Translations under genes and position numbers: made by a program | Source: a virus | IMG/VR virus record: IMGVR_UViG_3300008050_000073 | Span: 1 to 48,500 of that record | Reading direction: 5' to 3' (one strand) | DNA length: 48,500 bases | Shown here: piece after piece, positions 41,501 to 47,864 of the stretch | Numbering within the stretch: the stretch's first letter is position 1 | How the letters are laid out: each line of letters begins with the position of its first letter | Notes under the pieces: generated by a model | What the model saw: the letters and a program-made list of their open reading frames with translations, nothing else | What the model was told of the DNA's origin: nothing | Database searches by the model: none

Positions 41501-43696
41501 AATAGAAGAAGTCAAAGATGGGAACATCTGATAATTTGGATCACCAGCTAACGATCTTTTTGGGAACATGACTTCTGCTTCAACTGTCATGGCGGCGCCG
41601 GAAGCGTATGTGCCAAGAATACCAGGTATAAAAGATAACGAATTGGAATCGGAAGAATCGTAATACTGATAAGCAGTTGCGGTAAAAGATCCAGAATACG
41701 TTGTCTTGTTTGAGGAGTCAAATCGATTTTCTAGATCATCGAAATCAAGAAATTTCTTTTTTATAGAAGTATGAGAATAGGTGTCTTTTAACTCATATGT
41801 ATCGTTAGTCGCATAAATATTTATTTTAATTAATTCTTCATCAACGCCGTAACATCTAAGGAGATTTCTTAAAGATTTTATAGTGCCTTTTGATTTTTGA
41901 ATATATGCTAAATTATTATATATGTTTTGGTATATTGTATCTTTTACTTCATAAAGCTTATTCTCATAAAGTTTTTTCTCTCCTCTTTGAAGGTATTTTG
42001 ATAATATTGAAGCATCAGCAAATAATTCTGGCGTGTCAAATCCGCGCGAACTCAACAAATAGCTAGCAAAAGGCAGAGGTTTTTCGTAATTGTTATCATA
42101 AGGATAGTTTATATCTCTCAACCTCGGAAGACTTTCCATCTGAAGATATAAGTTGTCAAAGTAACTCGCGATGATTTGTGTTAAAAACCTTAAATGTCCC
42201 GATTCAGATTCGTCTTCTTCTAAAATCCACCCTGGTACTGACTTGTATATTGATGAACCATTTAAATGATCGTGTATTTTTCCAATAGCTATTTTTCTAT
42301 TTAAGAAAGAAGAAACTTCTGGGTGGTCTGGATATATGATTGGATCTTTAAATTCATATTCAGCAGCTTCTGAAAGGATAATAGCAGAATTTGTATTTCT
42401 TGACTCGGAAGGGTTATAATTTATGAATTTACCATTAGAAATTCTTCCAGAATAATCTAGTATTACAGAATCAGTAGAAGTTTCTCCTACTATGCCCTCA
42501 TTAAACTTATAGTAAACGCCAAGATCTACTTTATTTGTTACATCATCGTATTTTTCATTATCAGTATTGGTGCCGCCGCCTATTTGAGTTCTATAATATC
42601 TTCCAATTTGTTGTGCGTCCCTTTCTGTTTTCCAATATCTAAATTCGTCAAAAGAAGCAGAAACAATGTTACCCCAACCCTCTCCAGAATTGAGGTAGGC
42701 GCCGCCGGGGCCGGCCATGGCGCCGAGAGCCGCTACCATAGTACCCGAAGCAGCAGGATAGGGGGCATTAAGAGTAGCGACATCTTTGTGCGCGCCATTT
42801 AAATACAAATTAACTGTAGTTATTGGTAAGCCGGATACGGGTGCGGATCCTTTATTTTTAAATGTGACAGCATAGTGTTTCCACTTTCCGTCTGCAATAC
42901 TTTCTCCTGTTTCTAAAGTAAAAATTTTACCCTGGATCGCAGACCCAACAAACCCCTCTTGTGTATAAAGGACGGCCCACAGGGTGTTTTCTTGGCCGGG
43001 GATGTTACTTGTTTTAATAGAGAGATAATCAGTTGTGGCGCCTGATGCGTCTAAAGAAACATTATCAAATATAGTTTCGAGCGAACCATCCGGAGCAGTG
43101 CCATCTTTTTTCATCCAAAATTCTACAGTGACACCTTTATCCAAGTCAAGTTCTAAATTATTAGTTCTTTGACTGGCAGTATGGTATATATTTGCTTTTG
43201 ATACTCCTATTCCAGAAGGGCCGGCGGAGAAGTCGCTTTTGTAATCACCAGATGGATCTGCATGGGGGCCACCATAAAAAGAGATATATTGAGGGGCGCT
43301 ACTAGAATATTGTAAAGCAGATACAGTCGAAGTATAAGTGCTAGAACCGCTATTAAATGTAATGTACCCGTTAGTTCTGGGATATTCATGCTCAAAAATG
43401 AAAAGATCTAGATAAGTACTCTCATTTTCCCATTCAATTTTTTCTGTTAATGAACCATCATATGGATATGTTTGATACACCCTTTTAATGGAGTTTTCAT
43501 AATAAAGTTCGGCTAGCCCAAAACGAGCAAAGTTAGATGCAGTTGTGAAGTCTACATCTGGAAAGAATCTGTCCCTTCGAGTTGAATAAACATCAATATA
43601 CTTTGCAGATTCTAAATCTTTTGCTAAATCATTTTGGGATTTATTCTTAAGAAACTTTAGCGAATGGCCCTTATCAAATAAATCTTTTATACCCAT
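35567..43696 (-). CDS. Giant LamG-domain tail/baseplate protein (2709 aa)
   Basis: A 2709-aa protein (about 300 kDa). After an N-terminal region of ~180 residues comes a LamG-type jelly-roll (about 185-400; VTVEFWMKKDGT, KHYAVTFKN, NLYLNGAHKD, DEFRYWKTERDAQQ). Near 595-615 a KSKGTIKSLRNLLRCYGV motif appears, known from phage tail proteins with a KTKGT-type helix. The C-terminal quarter carries a second LamG (AASFNGTDSYLQV near 1920 and FSISAWVKM near 2440, then WAHVAATAN, IKLYINGQQV, DEVSLWKTELTAAEV). About 500 residues interrupt this second LamG: two short NWPADITG-type repeats and three tandem LTQ/FTGG-type domains. LamG folds bind sugars or polymers, so host contact is likely. Ribosome site weak (TTGGGA). 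Confidence 0.72.
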   Translation of the reverse strand: MGIKDLFDKGHSLKFLKNKSQNDLAKDLESAKYIDVYSTRRDRFFPDVDFTTASNFARFGLAELYYENSIKRVYQTYPYDGSLTEKIEWENESTYLDLFIFEHEYPRTNGYITFNSGSSTYTSTVSALQYSSSAPQYISFYGGPHADPSGDYKSDFSAGPSGIGVSKANIYHTASQRTNNLELDLDKGVTVEFWMKKDGTAPDGSLETIFDNVSLDASGATTDYLSIKTSNIPGQENTLWAVLYTQEGFVGSAIQGKIFTLETGESIADGKWKHYAVTFKNKGSAPVSGLPITTVNLYLNGAHKDVATLNAPYPAASGTMVAALGAMAGPGGAYLNSGEGWGNIVSASFDEFRYWKTERDAQQIGRYYRTQIGGGTNTDNEKYDDVTNKVDLGVYYKFNEGIVGETSTDSVILDYSGRISNGKFINYNPSESRNTNSAIILSEAAEYEFKDPIIYPDHPEVSSFLNRKIAIGKIHDHLNGSSIYKSVPGWILEEDESESGHLRFLTQIIASYFDNLYLQMESLPRLRDINYPYDNNYEKPLPFASYLLSSRGFDTPELFADASILSKYLQRGEKKLYENKLYEVKDTIYQNIYNNLAYIQKSKGTIKSLRNLLRCYGVDEELIKINIYATNDTYELKDTYSHTSIKKKFLDFDDLENRFDSSNKTTYSGSFTATAYQYYDSSDSNSLSFIPGILGTYASGAAMTVEAEVMFPKRSLAGDPNYQMFPSLTSSIVGMDAVYDSNTDLTYHTDNTTNFNIVAIKGNNDRRNVSFALVADGVSPIIATLKSDSYMEVYDNQKWNLAFRLRPTKYPIASFVDESLEEENIAYTYEFYGVNYLSNILQNEFVITGTMSETDAGKFFGFPKRLYAGSKRENFTGSISRYSDVKVSSVRFWFDYLPNETIRAHARDANIYGTLHPYKNSNFAASHVELFDDFIPQIETLALNWTLDNVTGSNASGQFLIEDFASGSAYDKSISRYGWVSDVAKHNYSGRADFFLRDPNYADQAIDVEFVQAAKQKLPETVNSDDFIKILSQQDEVVFTRDTTYVQHLISIEKSMYQIISEEMIRFFATIVDFNNLIGDPVNRYRSDYKRMEKLSDLFFEKVENTPDLDKFIEYYKWVDEAVTLMIAQLMPASSNSVELLRNMVESHILERNKYMTKFPTLDTEVKFPISSLVGINEILYNWKFGHAPLPESPLAQNRNHLWWKERAERSVLEISSSVDNVNDNKDILLKRIITELDAKGPTLKTIGKAQYEGSQYKPRRLSVPVHLDKKISLELKGGSNPKNNNIHDYYKGVIKWASDNDYIWIDRDHEIKEIDIIDKEIPDESNKKQYTVKAFTMTAEETVNSNAEGTGLNDIKYSDAKSTLLLPFNMYSSSIDTGYMSGHKDIIPVDFTNVHHDEYGVKPEVPMQGPFTEKYVGGMQYRHADINRYDPIVNSANNNKLDHELTRPEGWELEFFGNLSSTSYALYEQFEQVDVALTNDFTILSPSGIPDDPSMEDNWQTGTGVGSEYGWSLTNTSTPSVGTGPDVLDQAGTGYAFCNVTWASVGQTFGLVTPLIDLLQLDSGDITFRFKYHMYGIHMGYLKVQHSQDSTFQTGVTDIPLVWDWLGASPFTSTSIIGQQQTSGVDDWRWANTSDLATSLGKEVLGTRFYLRFLYTAGITHLGDCAIDRVIVLIPSGVQQNSVRLIDAMHDNHHRPRAIYTREEYAKRPLNIRNIQMTASSPTKAGNYLDRYEYISTVSPEANDPWFVKHVDEITSITAEILGIGTGSIEEVLSIPPGTVRTELKRIDYNCLNKDYISGSVKNRTRFKNKFSSPGGFEVMSRGFRDPAHETYSVYNAMPWRNNWGRKVLSTQLQAHMGQFGVSTHGPSTVFARVYGSEVSGAINSSNYQVEGDASKHKYHRNNLERPSEVPISVPLSENKAASFNGTDSYLQVNDSDSLSFAVAAAAGTPATSTLAIAGNWPADITGVSAQAILEVAGDWPANIPGAAATTTDTFKIPAYPQAYFTGATGWLARLDTEWFTLQDHADRQVKFTFDNTDDVITEDTAVTPVNISVGIRDQNNPYLLASAIVGAIEFAQTQHHIDILVQNPHPGSGDPGLEQTIVLTQGQLGVIGNGNPIAALSALDAVEDADTLTLLGSINFTGGEDAIIQPLGLQFETFTLTDGAPVSPSTFKFSFDITAALITYTHNAITGQGFVVIPALDITTPQELAVAIEEAINYMQSTPQLLSTTAVAGLSGDPTAPPGSWALILTQDHEGPQGNTAVETTYTAPWLIEVFYGTTATLSFSTNNFFNGVDEVNQPVGLDDEYFILQDVAGQQVKFTFDTSLGISTYDDTVTPINYIIAASEAVIIDPFDLAEMIEAAINGASSNNHIDITSGSPPFVGSLLDQTLLLTQGTNGDAGNVVMTSKQDHDVVGLNFVPKGTVTLPNFTGGTDDIVAADLPFSISAWVKMTDATNFPIFEKADHSAAAYEYRFEVTDADKLSLTVYDQTSSKYEQEFSTTAAIATIEGAWAHVAATANAAVGAKTIKLYINGQQVSSIHAESTGANDYATMHNTSAPVNIGKEDDSTDKFADGAIDEVSLWKTELTAAEVLELYNGHSCVGIVSDHQPGPGDLEEHSQYSNLVSWWKMGDIGDILTANGALIITSVDRKSSNSTNVGPGGSYPQVISGPDSASGLCLGTTQMYDNAFISHMIPRTDKQYAWITGSII
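36384..36788 (-). repeat. Inserted LTQ/FTGG domain, copy 3
   Basis: Third tandem copy inside the LamG fold: LDDEYFILQDVAGQQVKFTF at the start, an AAIN helix, LLDQTLLLTQGTNGDAGN, and LPNFTGGTDDI at the end. Confidence 0.75.
36803..37236 (-). repeat. Inserted LTQ/FTGG domain, copy 2
   Basis: Second, most diverged copy: FETFTLTDG, FKFSFD, EAIN helix, LILTQDHEGPQGN and FFNGVDEV at the end. Confidence 0.7.
37251..37653 (-). repeat. Inserted LTQ/FTGG domain, copy 1
   Basis: First copy: LDTEWFTLQDHADRQVKFTF, a helix with GAIEFAQ, TIVLTQGQLGVIGNG and INFTGGEDAI at the end. Confidence 0.75.
37740..37836 (-). repeat. Short 19-aa repeat pair at the edge of the LamG insertion
   Basis: Two imperfect units with a period of about 57 bases encode IAGNWPADITG and VAGDWPANIPG. 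They mark the upstream end of the large insertion in the second LamG domain. Confidence 0.7.
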
Positions 43697-43718
43697 GTTA
43701 CAATCCCAACTTTATATT

Positions 43719-45599
43719 TCAATTGCTCTCTACTCTGAATTTAAACATTTCTTGCTGTTCTCGCCAACCATCCGAAGAATGATAAGCAAATTTTATAGCA
43801 TACATATAGCCAGGTTCCAATAAAGTCATATCAAAATCAAAATAACTTCCAGAATTATCATAAGACAAATAAGTATGGTAAGTGGTATTTGAACTTGCCG
43901 TTGAATGATTGAAAATAGTCTCACCGTCAGCCATTCTAATGATTTCGTAAGAGGCACTAGGAATTGTAGTTCCTTGAATATCAGTAGAAGCAACGGAATA
44001 TATTGTTGGACTAAAGTTTCTTGGTCTGGTGAAGACTCTAAATTTAGCTTGCTCTTCTTTGCTATATGAAGGTTTCAAGTTGGTTATTTTTGTCGTGAAC
44101 TGATTATAATCATTAGATGTTAATACACAAGTATCATTAAAGTTCTTAACAGCAACTGAACCAGTCTTATATTCTCCGCCTATACTACCTGACCACACAT
44201 CATGCAATAAAGAGGAAGAAGAAGTTAAAAATACTTGAGCTTTGTAAATTCCTGTACTTTGTTTTGTCGCCGTGGCTGTTTTTAATACGGCGCCTGTAGG
44301 AGTATTACTTGTACTTTCATATAATTTAACTTTTAATGTCTCACTATGTGGTATGTCTTTAAGTTTTCCACGAATATAATTGTACAAATATAAATTATTT
44401 AAATTATCAGAAGCAGGAGCGATAGAACTGCTTGAATAAAAATTACCTCTATCATCTGCAACTCTAGAATCCCAACGAGCTTCTAGGGCCGGCCTTTTAA
44501 AGAAAAATTCGCTGGATCTTGCAAAAAATCGTTTTGTATAAAAGCTTTTTCGTTGGCCAGAAGTATTGGCCAGGACGCTACCACTTGCTGCTGCGGCATA
44601 TGCTTCCTGATTAGAAGTCAAGAAAACACCGAAACCATAATTTGGTTGCCCGTCTGTATCTATCCACTCTTCCACTGCTGACGTCACATCAAGCAATAAA
44701 TCTTCATCACCACTTTTAAAAGTACAAGAATAGCCAGGCATAGTTGAGCCAGCAACGTAAGCAGATGTATGATAATCGCCGCCAACTGTTACCCATTTTC
44801 CAGTCCCTCCAGAGAAATTTTGTGCTGTAAGATGAGCAACACCACTGACATCTACCGTAGTGTTACCGCTATAGCCCGTATTGTCTTGCGTCAAGGGCAG
44901 CGTCATCTGCGAATCTGCGTCACCAGCAGCCACTGCGGTTCCAGCTGTTATCGCAAGAGCAGATACATTATTGATTGCAGTCTTAATTGAATCAATCGCT
45001 TGAGTAGTATTCGAATCACCTGTAAAACCAATAGTGCCTGCAGAATTGACAGAGCCGTCAAAATCAAAAGTAAAAGTTTGAGACACTCCATTAGCGTCAG
45101 TAAGAACAAAAGTTTGAGCATCCATCGCTGCTAAATTTGCTCCACCTTGAAGCACTAAATTAGTAGTAGCGGAAGCAAAGTCATTGGTGCCATTTATCCA
45201 ATTTGAGCCATCAATGCCATCTTTCGTTTCGTCGGTATAGCCCTCCATATCCAAGCCATATCCTTCTTGCCAAGATGATGATACCGCTAATACATTTACA
45301 GTAAAGTTTTTTGGAAGTTGTTCAGAATGTCTTGCGTTAAACATCCTTAAGTAGAAATTAACGCTTCCAGATGCTGGAATCAGACCAGCTGTTCTATCAG
45401 AAGTTACACTATCAACTGGAAATTGTATCAAGACGCGAGATAATTCAGCCGAAGATGTTGTTTGTTGACCATAAATTGAGAACACTTCTAAAATATCAGA
45501 AGCTCCCATGTTTGAACCGGTCCCGCGCGTGCTTAAATTTAATTTGTAGGCATTGGTTATAGTATTGTCTGCTGACGCTTTATATCTTTTAATTGCCAT
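43719..45599 (-). CDS. DNRLRE-like baseplate/tail protein with inserted domain (626 aa)
   Basis: A 626-aa protein. The N-terminal ~180 residues have the look of a DNRLRE-type beta fold (ASADNTITNA, then RVLIQFPVDSV, LRMFNARHSEQLP and VSSSWQEGYGLDMEGYTDET). This fold is interrupted at about residues 158-268 by a domain (QTFVLTDANG, FTFDFDG, AIDSIKTAIN, LTQDNTGYSGN, NFSGGTG). It then resumes at KWVTVGGDYH with LDVTSAVEEW. The second half is beta-rich with Ser/Thr, RVFTRPRNFSP and YMYAIKFAYHSSDGWREQQE at the end. Its ATG at 45599 shares bases with the stop of the gp6-like gene (TAATG), so it is coupled to the baseplate wedge gene. Probably part of the baseplate periphery. Confidence 0.68.
   Translation of the reverse strand: MAIKRYKASADNTITNAYKLNLSTRGTGSNMGASDILEVFSIYGQQTTSSAELSRVLIQFPVDSVTSDRTAGLIPASGSVNFYLRMFNARHSEQLPKNFTVNVLAVSSSWQEGYGLDMEGYTDETKDGIDGSNWINGTNDFASATTNLVLQGGANLAAMDAQTFVLTDANGVSQTFTFDFDGSVNSAGTIGFTGDSNTTQAIDSIKTAINNVSALAITAGTAVAAGDADSQMTLPLTQDNTGYSGNTTVDVSGVAHLTAQNFSGGTGKWVTVGGDYHTSAYVAGSTMPGYSCTFKSGDEDLLLDVTSAVEEWIDTDGQPNYGFGVFLTSNQEAYAAAASGSVLANTSGQRKSFYTKRFFARSSEFFFKRPALEARWDSRVADDRGNFYSSSSIAPASDNLNNLYLYNYIRGKLKDIPHSETLKVKLYESTSNTPTGAVLKTATATKQSTGIYKAQVFLTSSSSLLHDVWSGSIGGEYKTGSVAVKNFNDTCVLTSNDYNQFTTKITNLKPSYSKEEQAKFRVFTRPRNFSPTIYSVASTDIQGTTIPSASYEIIRMADGETIFNHSTASSNTTYHTYLSYDNSGSYFDFDMTLLEPGYMYAIKFAYHSSDGWREQQEMFKFRVESN
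44798..45125 (-). repeat. Inserted LTQ/FSGG domain in the DNRLRE-like protein
   Basis: Encodes about 110 residues of the domain family also found in three copies in the 2709-aa protein: FVLTD, FTFDFDG, AI..IKTAIN, LTQDNTGYSGN, FSGGTG. It separates two halves of the DNRLRE-like fold. Confidence 0.75.
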
Positions 45600-47395
45600 T
45601 ACTTAATAGTTCCTTTAATATCAAGATTTGGATATTTTAATTCATAAACTACATTTTCAGGCGCATATAATATGCGGCCGTCGGCAGAAATGTTTTCTTC
45701 TATATCATATGAAAAATCAGAATATAAACCACCAAATTTATGTTCTACTTGAACATCTGTCACATCAACAATTTCATCAAGTTCATTTACCATATCATAA
45801 ATTTTTGTAATGTATATTGGCTGTCCAATATCAAGCTTTTGAACAAACATTCGTTGAATCGTCTTTATAGCTTCGTTAAGAGCTTCAAATTTATCTTGTT
45901 CATATGTGGTAACAGCAATAAATTTTATGCTAATATTGATTACTCTTGCATCAAGTATGTCAATAGTATCATTTATCATTTTATAATGATTTAGCCAAGT
46001 TTTAACGTTGTTCTTCAGAACTTGGTTGCAGGTTACCAGGTTTTGATCTGAATCTTCTGTAAGCAGATGCAAGTTTAGATTTCTTTTAAAAGAATCTAAA
46101 TCTCGAATAATCTTTGCTCTTTTTACTTTTCCAAATTTCGCTGGCATTCTATAAATAAGAGCTTCATAATCTTCTGCTGTTACAGCTCTGTTTTGTGTGG
46201 CAAAAACATCGTTGACTCTCTGTTTAAGTTCCATAAGGGAGGGAAGAGACACATCTCCAGTCACAGGTTCCTCGTTTGTTACTTCCAAACTATCTTTAAC
46301 AAAATTAATCTTGCCTTGGTTGGTGGCATCTTCGTTAAATATAAATAATGGACTCAATAAATTAGTAATTGAATTTGTGGCGGCGTTAGCATTTGAAGCC
46401 ACATTAGTTCTGTAAACGACTTTTAAAGCAGTATTGGCCGGCGCGACTCCAAATTTATCAGTTTCTAATAATTTAGAGGGATCGAACGAAGTATCCGTTT
46501 CATAATCCCTACCGTGCATTTTTAACACGATATTCGAAGGATGAGTTATATTATCTAGTTTTAAAGAAGATTCAGACCCATAACCAAATTTTAGAAGTGT
46601 TTGAGTAGCACGATTAAAAACAGTAAAGCGACGAGGAACAGAAGTAGCGACAAGGATGCTTGGTACTCGGTCTCTTGTACCAGGATCTTTATTAATTATT
46701 GTCCTGAAAACAGTATCTTGTGAAAGATATCCTACTTCAAAATATTCATGTCCCTCTGCATCGACCACAGAAATTATTTCTGTTATATTAGGGTTTGACA
46801 ATGGAACAGTCAAGAATCTTCTAAAATCTCCTACATTTATAGTTTCCTGCTTTATCTCGCCAGACACAACCCTCCCATAAGTTTTAATAGCAAAAGAGCT
46901 AGCGACGCCCGTGTTAGAATCGCTCGTGGCAACAACGATTTCATTATCAGAATTAGCAAAATCAACATTATCAAGTAAAGTAAAGACTTGTCCTGCCTTG
47001 GATGTAAATTTTGTGTCTTTCACTAAAATTGGTAAATAATTTAGATCTGGTCCTGAACCATTGGGATCGATGGGGGCTATAATATACAAAGCGACGATGC
47101 CAAATGAATTTGACTTAAGCGGTTGTTTATAACCAACTTGTTCTCCCAGCCGCACAACATTGTTATACTCTACAGCTGTATCTAAAAAAGATTCGTTTGT
47201 TTGGTAATCTAAATAAAAAGATAGAACGTCTCCAACATAAGCAACAGTATCTAACATTAATGAACCGAAAGAAGCTTCAGAAAAGTCTTTAAAAATATCT
47301 GGATAATATCTTTTTGTATAGTTTACTAAACCTTCTTTAATTGTATTAAAATCACGATTTGTATACCTAATAAGTTTTTTGCTGTCTTTAGCCAT
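45599..47395 (-). CDS. 6: Baseplate wedge protein (gp6-like, baseplate J family)
   Basis: The 598-aa protein begins with the conserved gp6 start: RYTNRDFNTIKEGLVNYTKR, then YYPDIFKDFSEASFGSLMLD and VAYVGDVLSFYLDYQTNESF (about residues 10-70). It then continues as a beta-rich body. The C-terminal part has the baseplate J-like segment (RAVTAEDYEALIYRMPAKFG, then KVKRAKIIRD at about 400-430). T4 gp6 (about 660 aa) forms the wedge backbone around the tail hub with gp7, gp25 and gp53. The gene follows the gp25-like gene by 29 bases, the usual order. AGGAAG precedes the ATG. Confidence 0.9.
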   Translation of the reverse strand: MAKDSKKLIRYTNRDFNTIKEGLVNYTKRYYPDIFKDFSEASFGSLMLDTVAYVGDVLSFYLDYQTNESFLDTAVEYNNVVRLGEQVGYKQPLKSNSFGIVALYIIAPIDPNGSGPDLNYLPILVKDTKFTSKAGQVFTLLDNVDFANSDNEIVVATSDSNTGVASSFAIKTYGRVVSGEIKQETINVGDFRRFLTVPLSNPNITEIISVVDAEGHEYFEVGYLSQDTVFRTIINKDPGTRDRVPSILVATSVPRRFTVFNRATQTLLKFGYGSESSLKLDNITHPSNIVLKMHGRDYETDTSFDPSKLLETDKFGVAPANTALKVVYRTNVASNANAATNSITNLLSPLFIFNEDATNQGKINFVKDSLEVTNEEPVTGDVSLPSLMELKQRVNDVFATQNRAVTAEDYEALIYRMPAKFGKVKRAKIIRDLDSFKRNLNLHLLTEDSDQNLVTCNQVLKNNVKTWLNHYKMINDTIDILDARVINISIKFIAVTTYEQDKFEALNEAIKTIQRMFVQKLDIGQPIYITKIYDMVNELDEIVDVTDVQVEHKFGGLYSDFSYDIEENISADGRILYAPENVVYELKYPNLDIKGTIK

Positions 47396-47424
47396 ATATC
47401 TGCTTCCTATAAATTAATGCTTTT

Positions 47425-47799
47425 TTAAACCAATATTAAAGTTGAATTTAAATTCATATTTGGTACTCCATATTCAATTTTAATCGATAACATATTAGGA
47501 TTATCACGATTGTTTCTTGCCGGATTAAATTCTATCTTTTTAATTTGAACAAAAGGCATATACTTTTTTACCTGTGAATATATGCGTTGTCTTATTTCGA
47601 CTATAAGACCATGGTCTGGTTCAAAAAGAAAATGTCTCAAACCAACACCAAAATCAGGCATCATCATCCTTTCACCTTGAGACGTTAACATCAAATTTTT
47701 AAAATTTTGTTTTACTTCCTCTTTGTATAATTTTATTAAAGAGTAATTTCCAGAACTATTATCTCGAAAAAGTGGCAATTTAGGACCGATTCCGTTCAT
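47425..47799 (-). CDS. 25: Baseplate wedge protein (gp25/GPW family)
   Basis: The 124-aa product matches the GPW/gp25 family (T4 gp25 is about 132 aa). It has an N-terminal helix SLIKLYKEEVKQNFKNLMLT, then SQGERMMMPDFGVGLRHFLF (about 40-60) and a C-terminal strand pair ending VPNMNLNSTLILV. gp25 connects the wedge to the central tail and shares a fold with phage tail lysozyme-like caps, without needing catalysis. The ATG at 47799 has AGGAA upstream and a CTATTTAT motif 28-35 bases before it. Confidence 0.93.
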   Translation of the reverse strand: MNGIGPKLPLFRDNSSGNYSLIKLYKEEVKQNFKNLMLTSQGERMMMPDFGVGLRHFLFEPDHGLIVEIRQRIYSQVKKYMPFVQIKKIEFNPARNNRDNPNMLSIKIEYGVPNMNLNSTLILV

Positions 47800-47826
47800 A
47801 TCAAAAAATTCCTATAACTTATAAAC

Positions 47827-47834
47827 ATAAATAG
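47827..47834 (-). promoter_or_regulatory. CTATTTAT motif before the gp25-like gene
   Basis: Coding-strand CTATTTAT lies in the 65-base gap between the edge gene and gp25, 28-35 bases before the ATG. Same element as at 640-647 and 14392-14399. Confidence 0.4.
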
Positions 47835-47864
47835 TAGCGCAAGACAAATCGTGCAAAATGAAAC

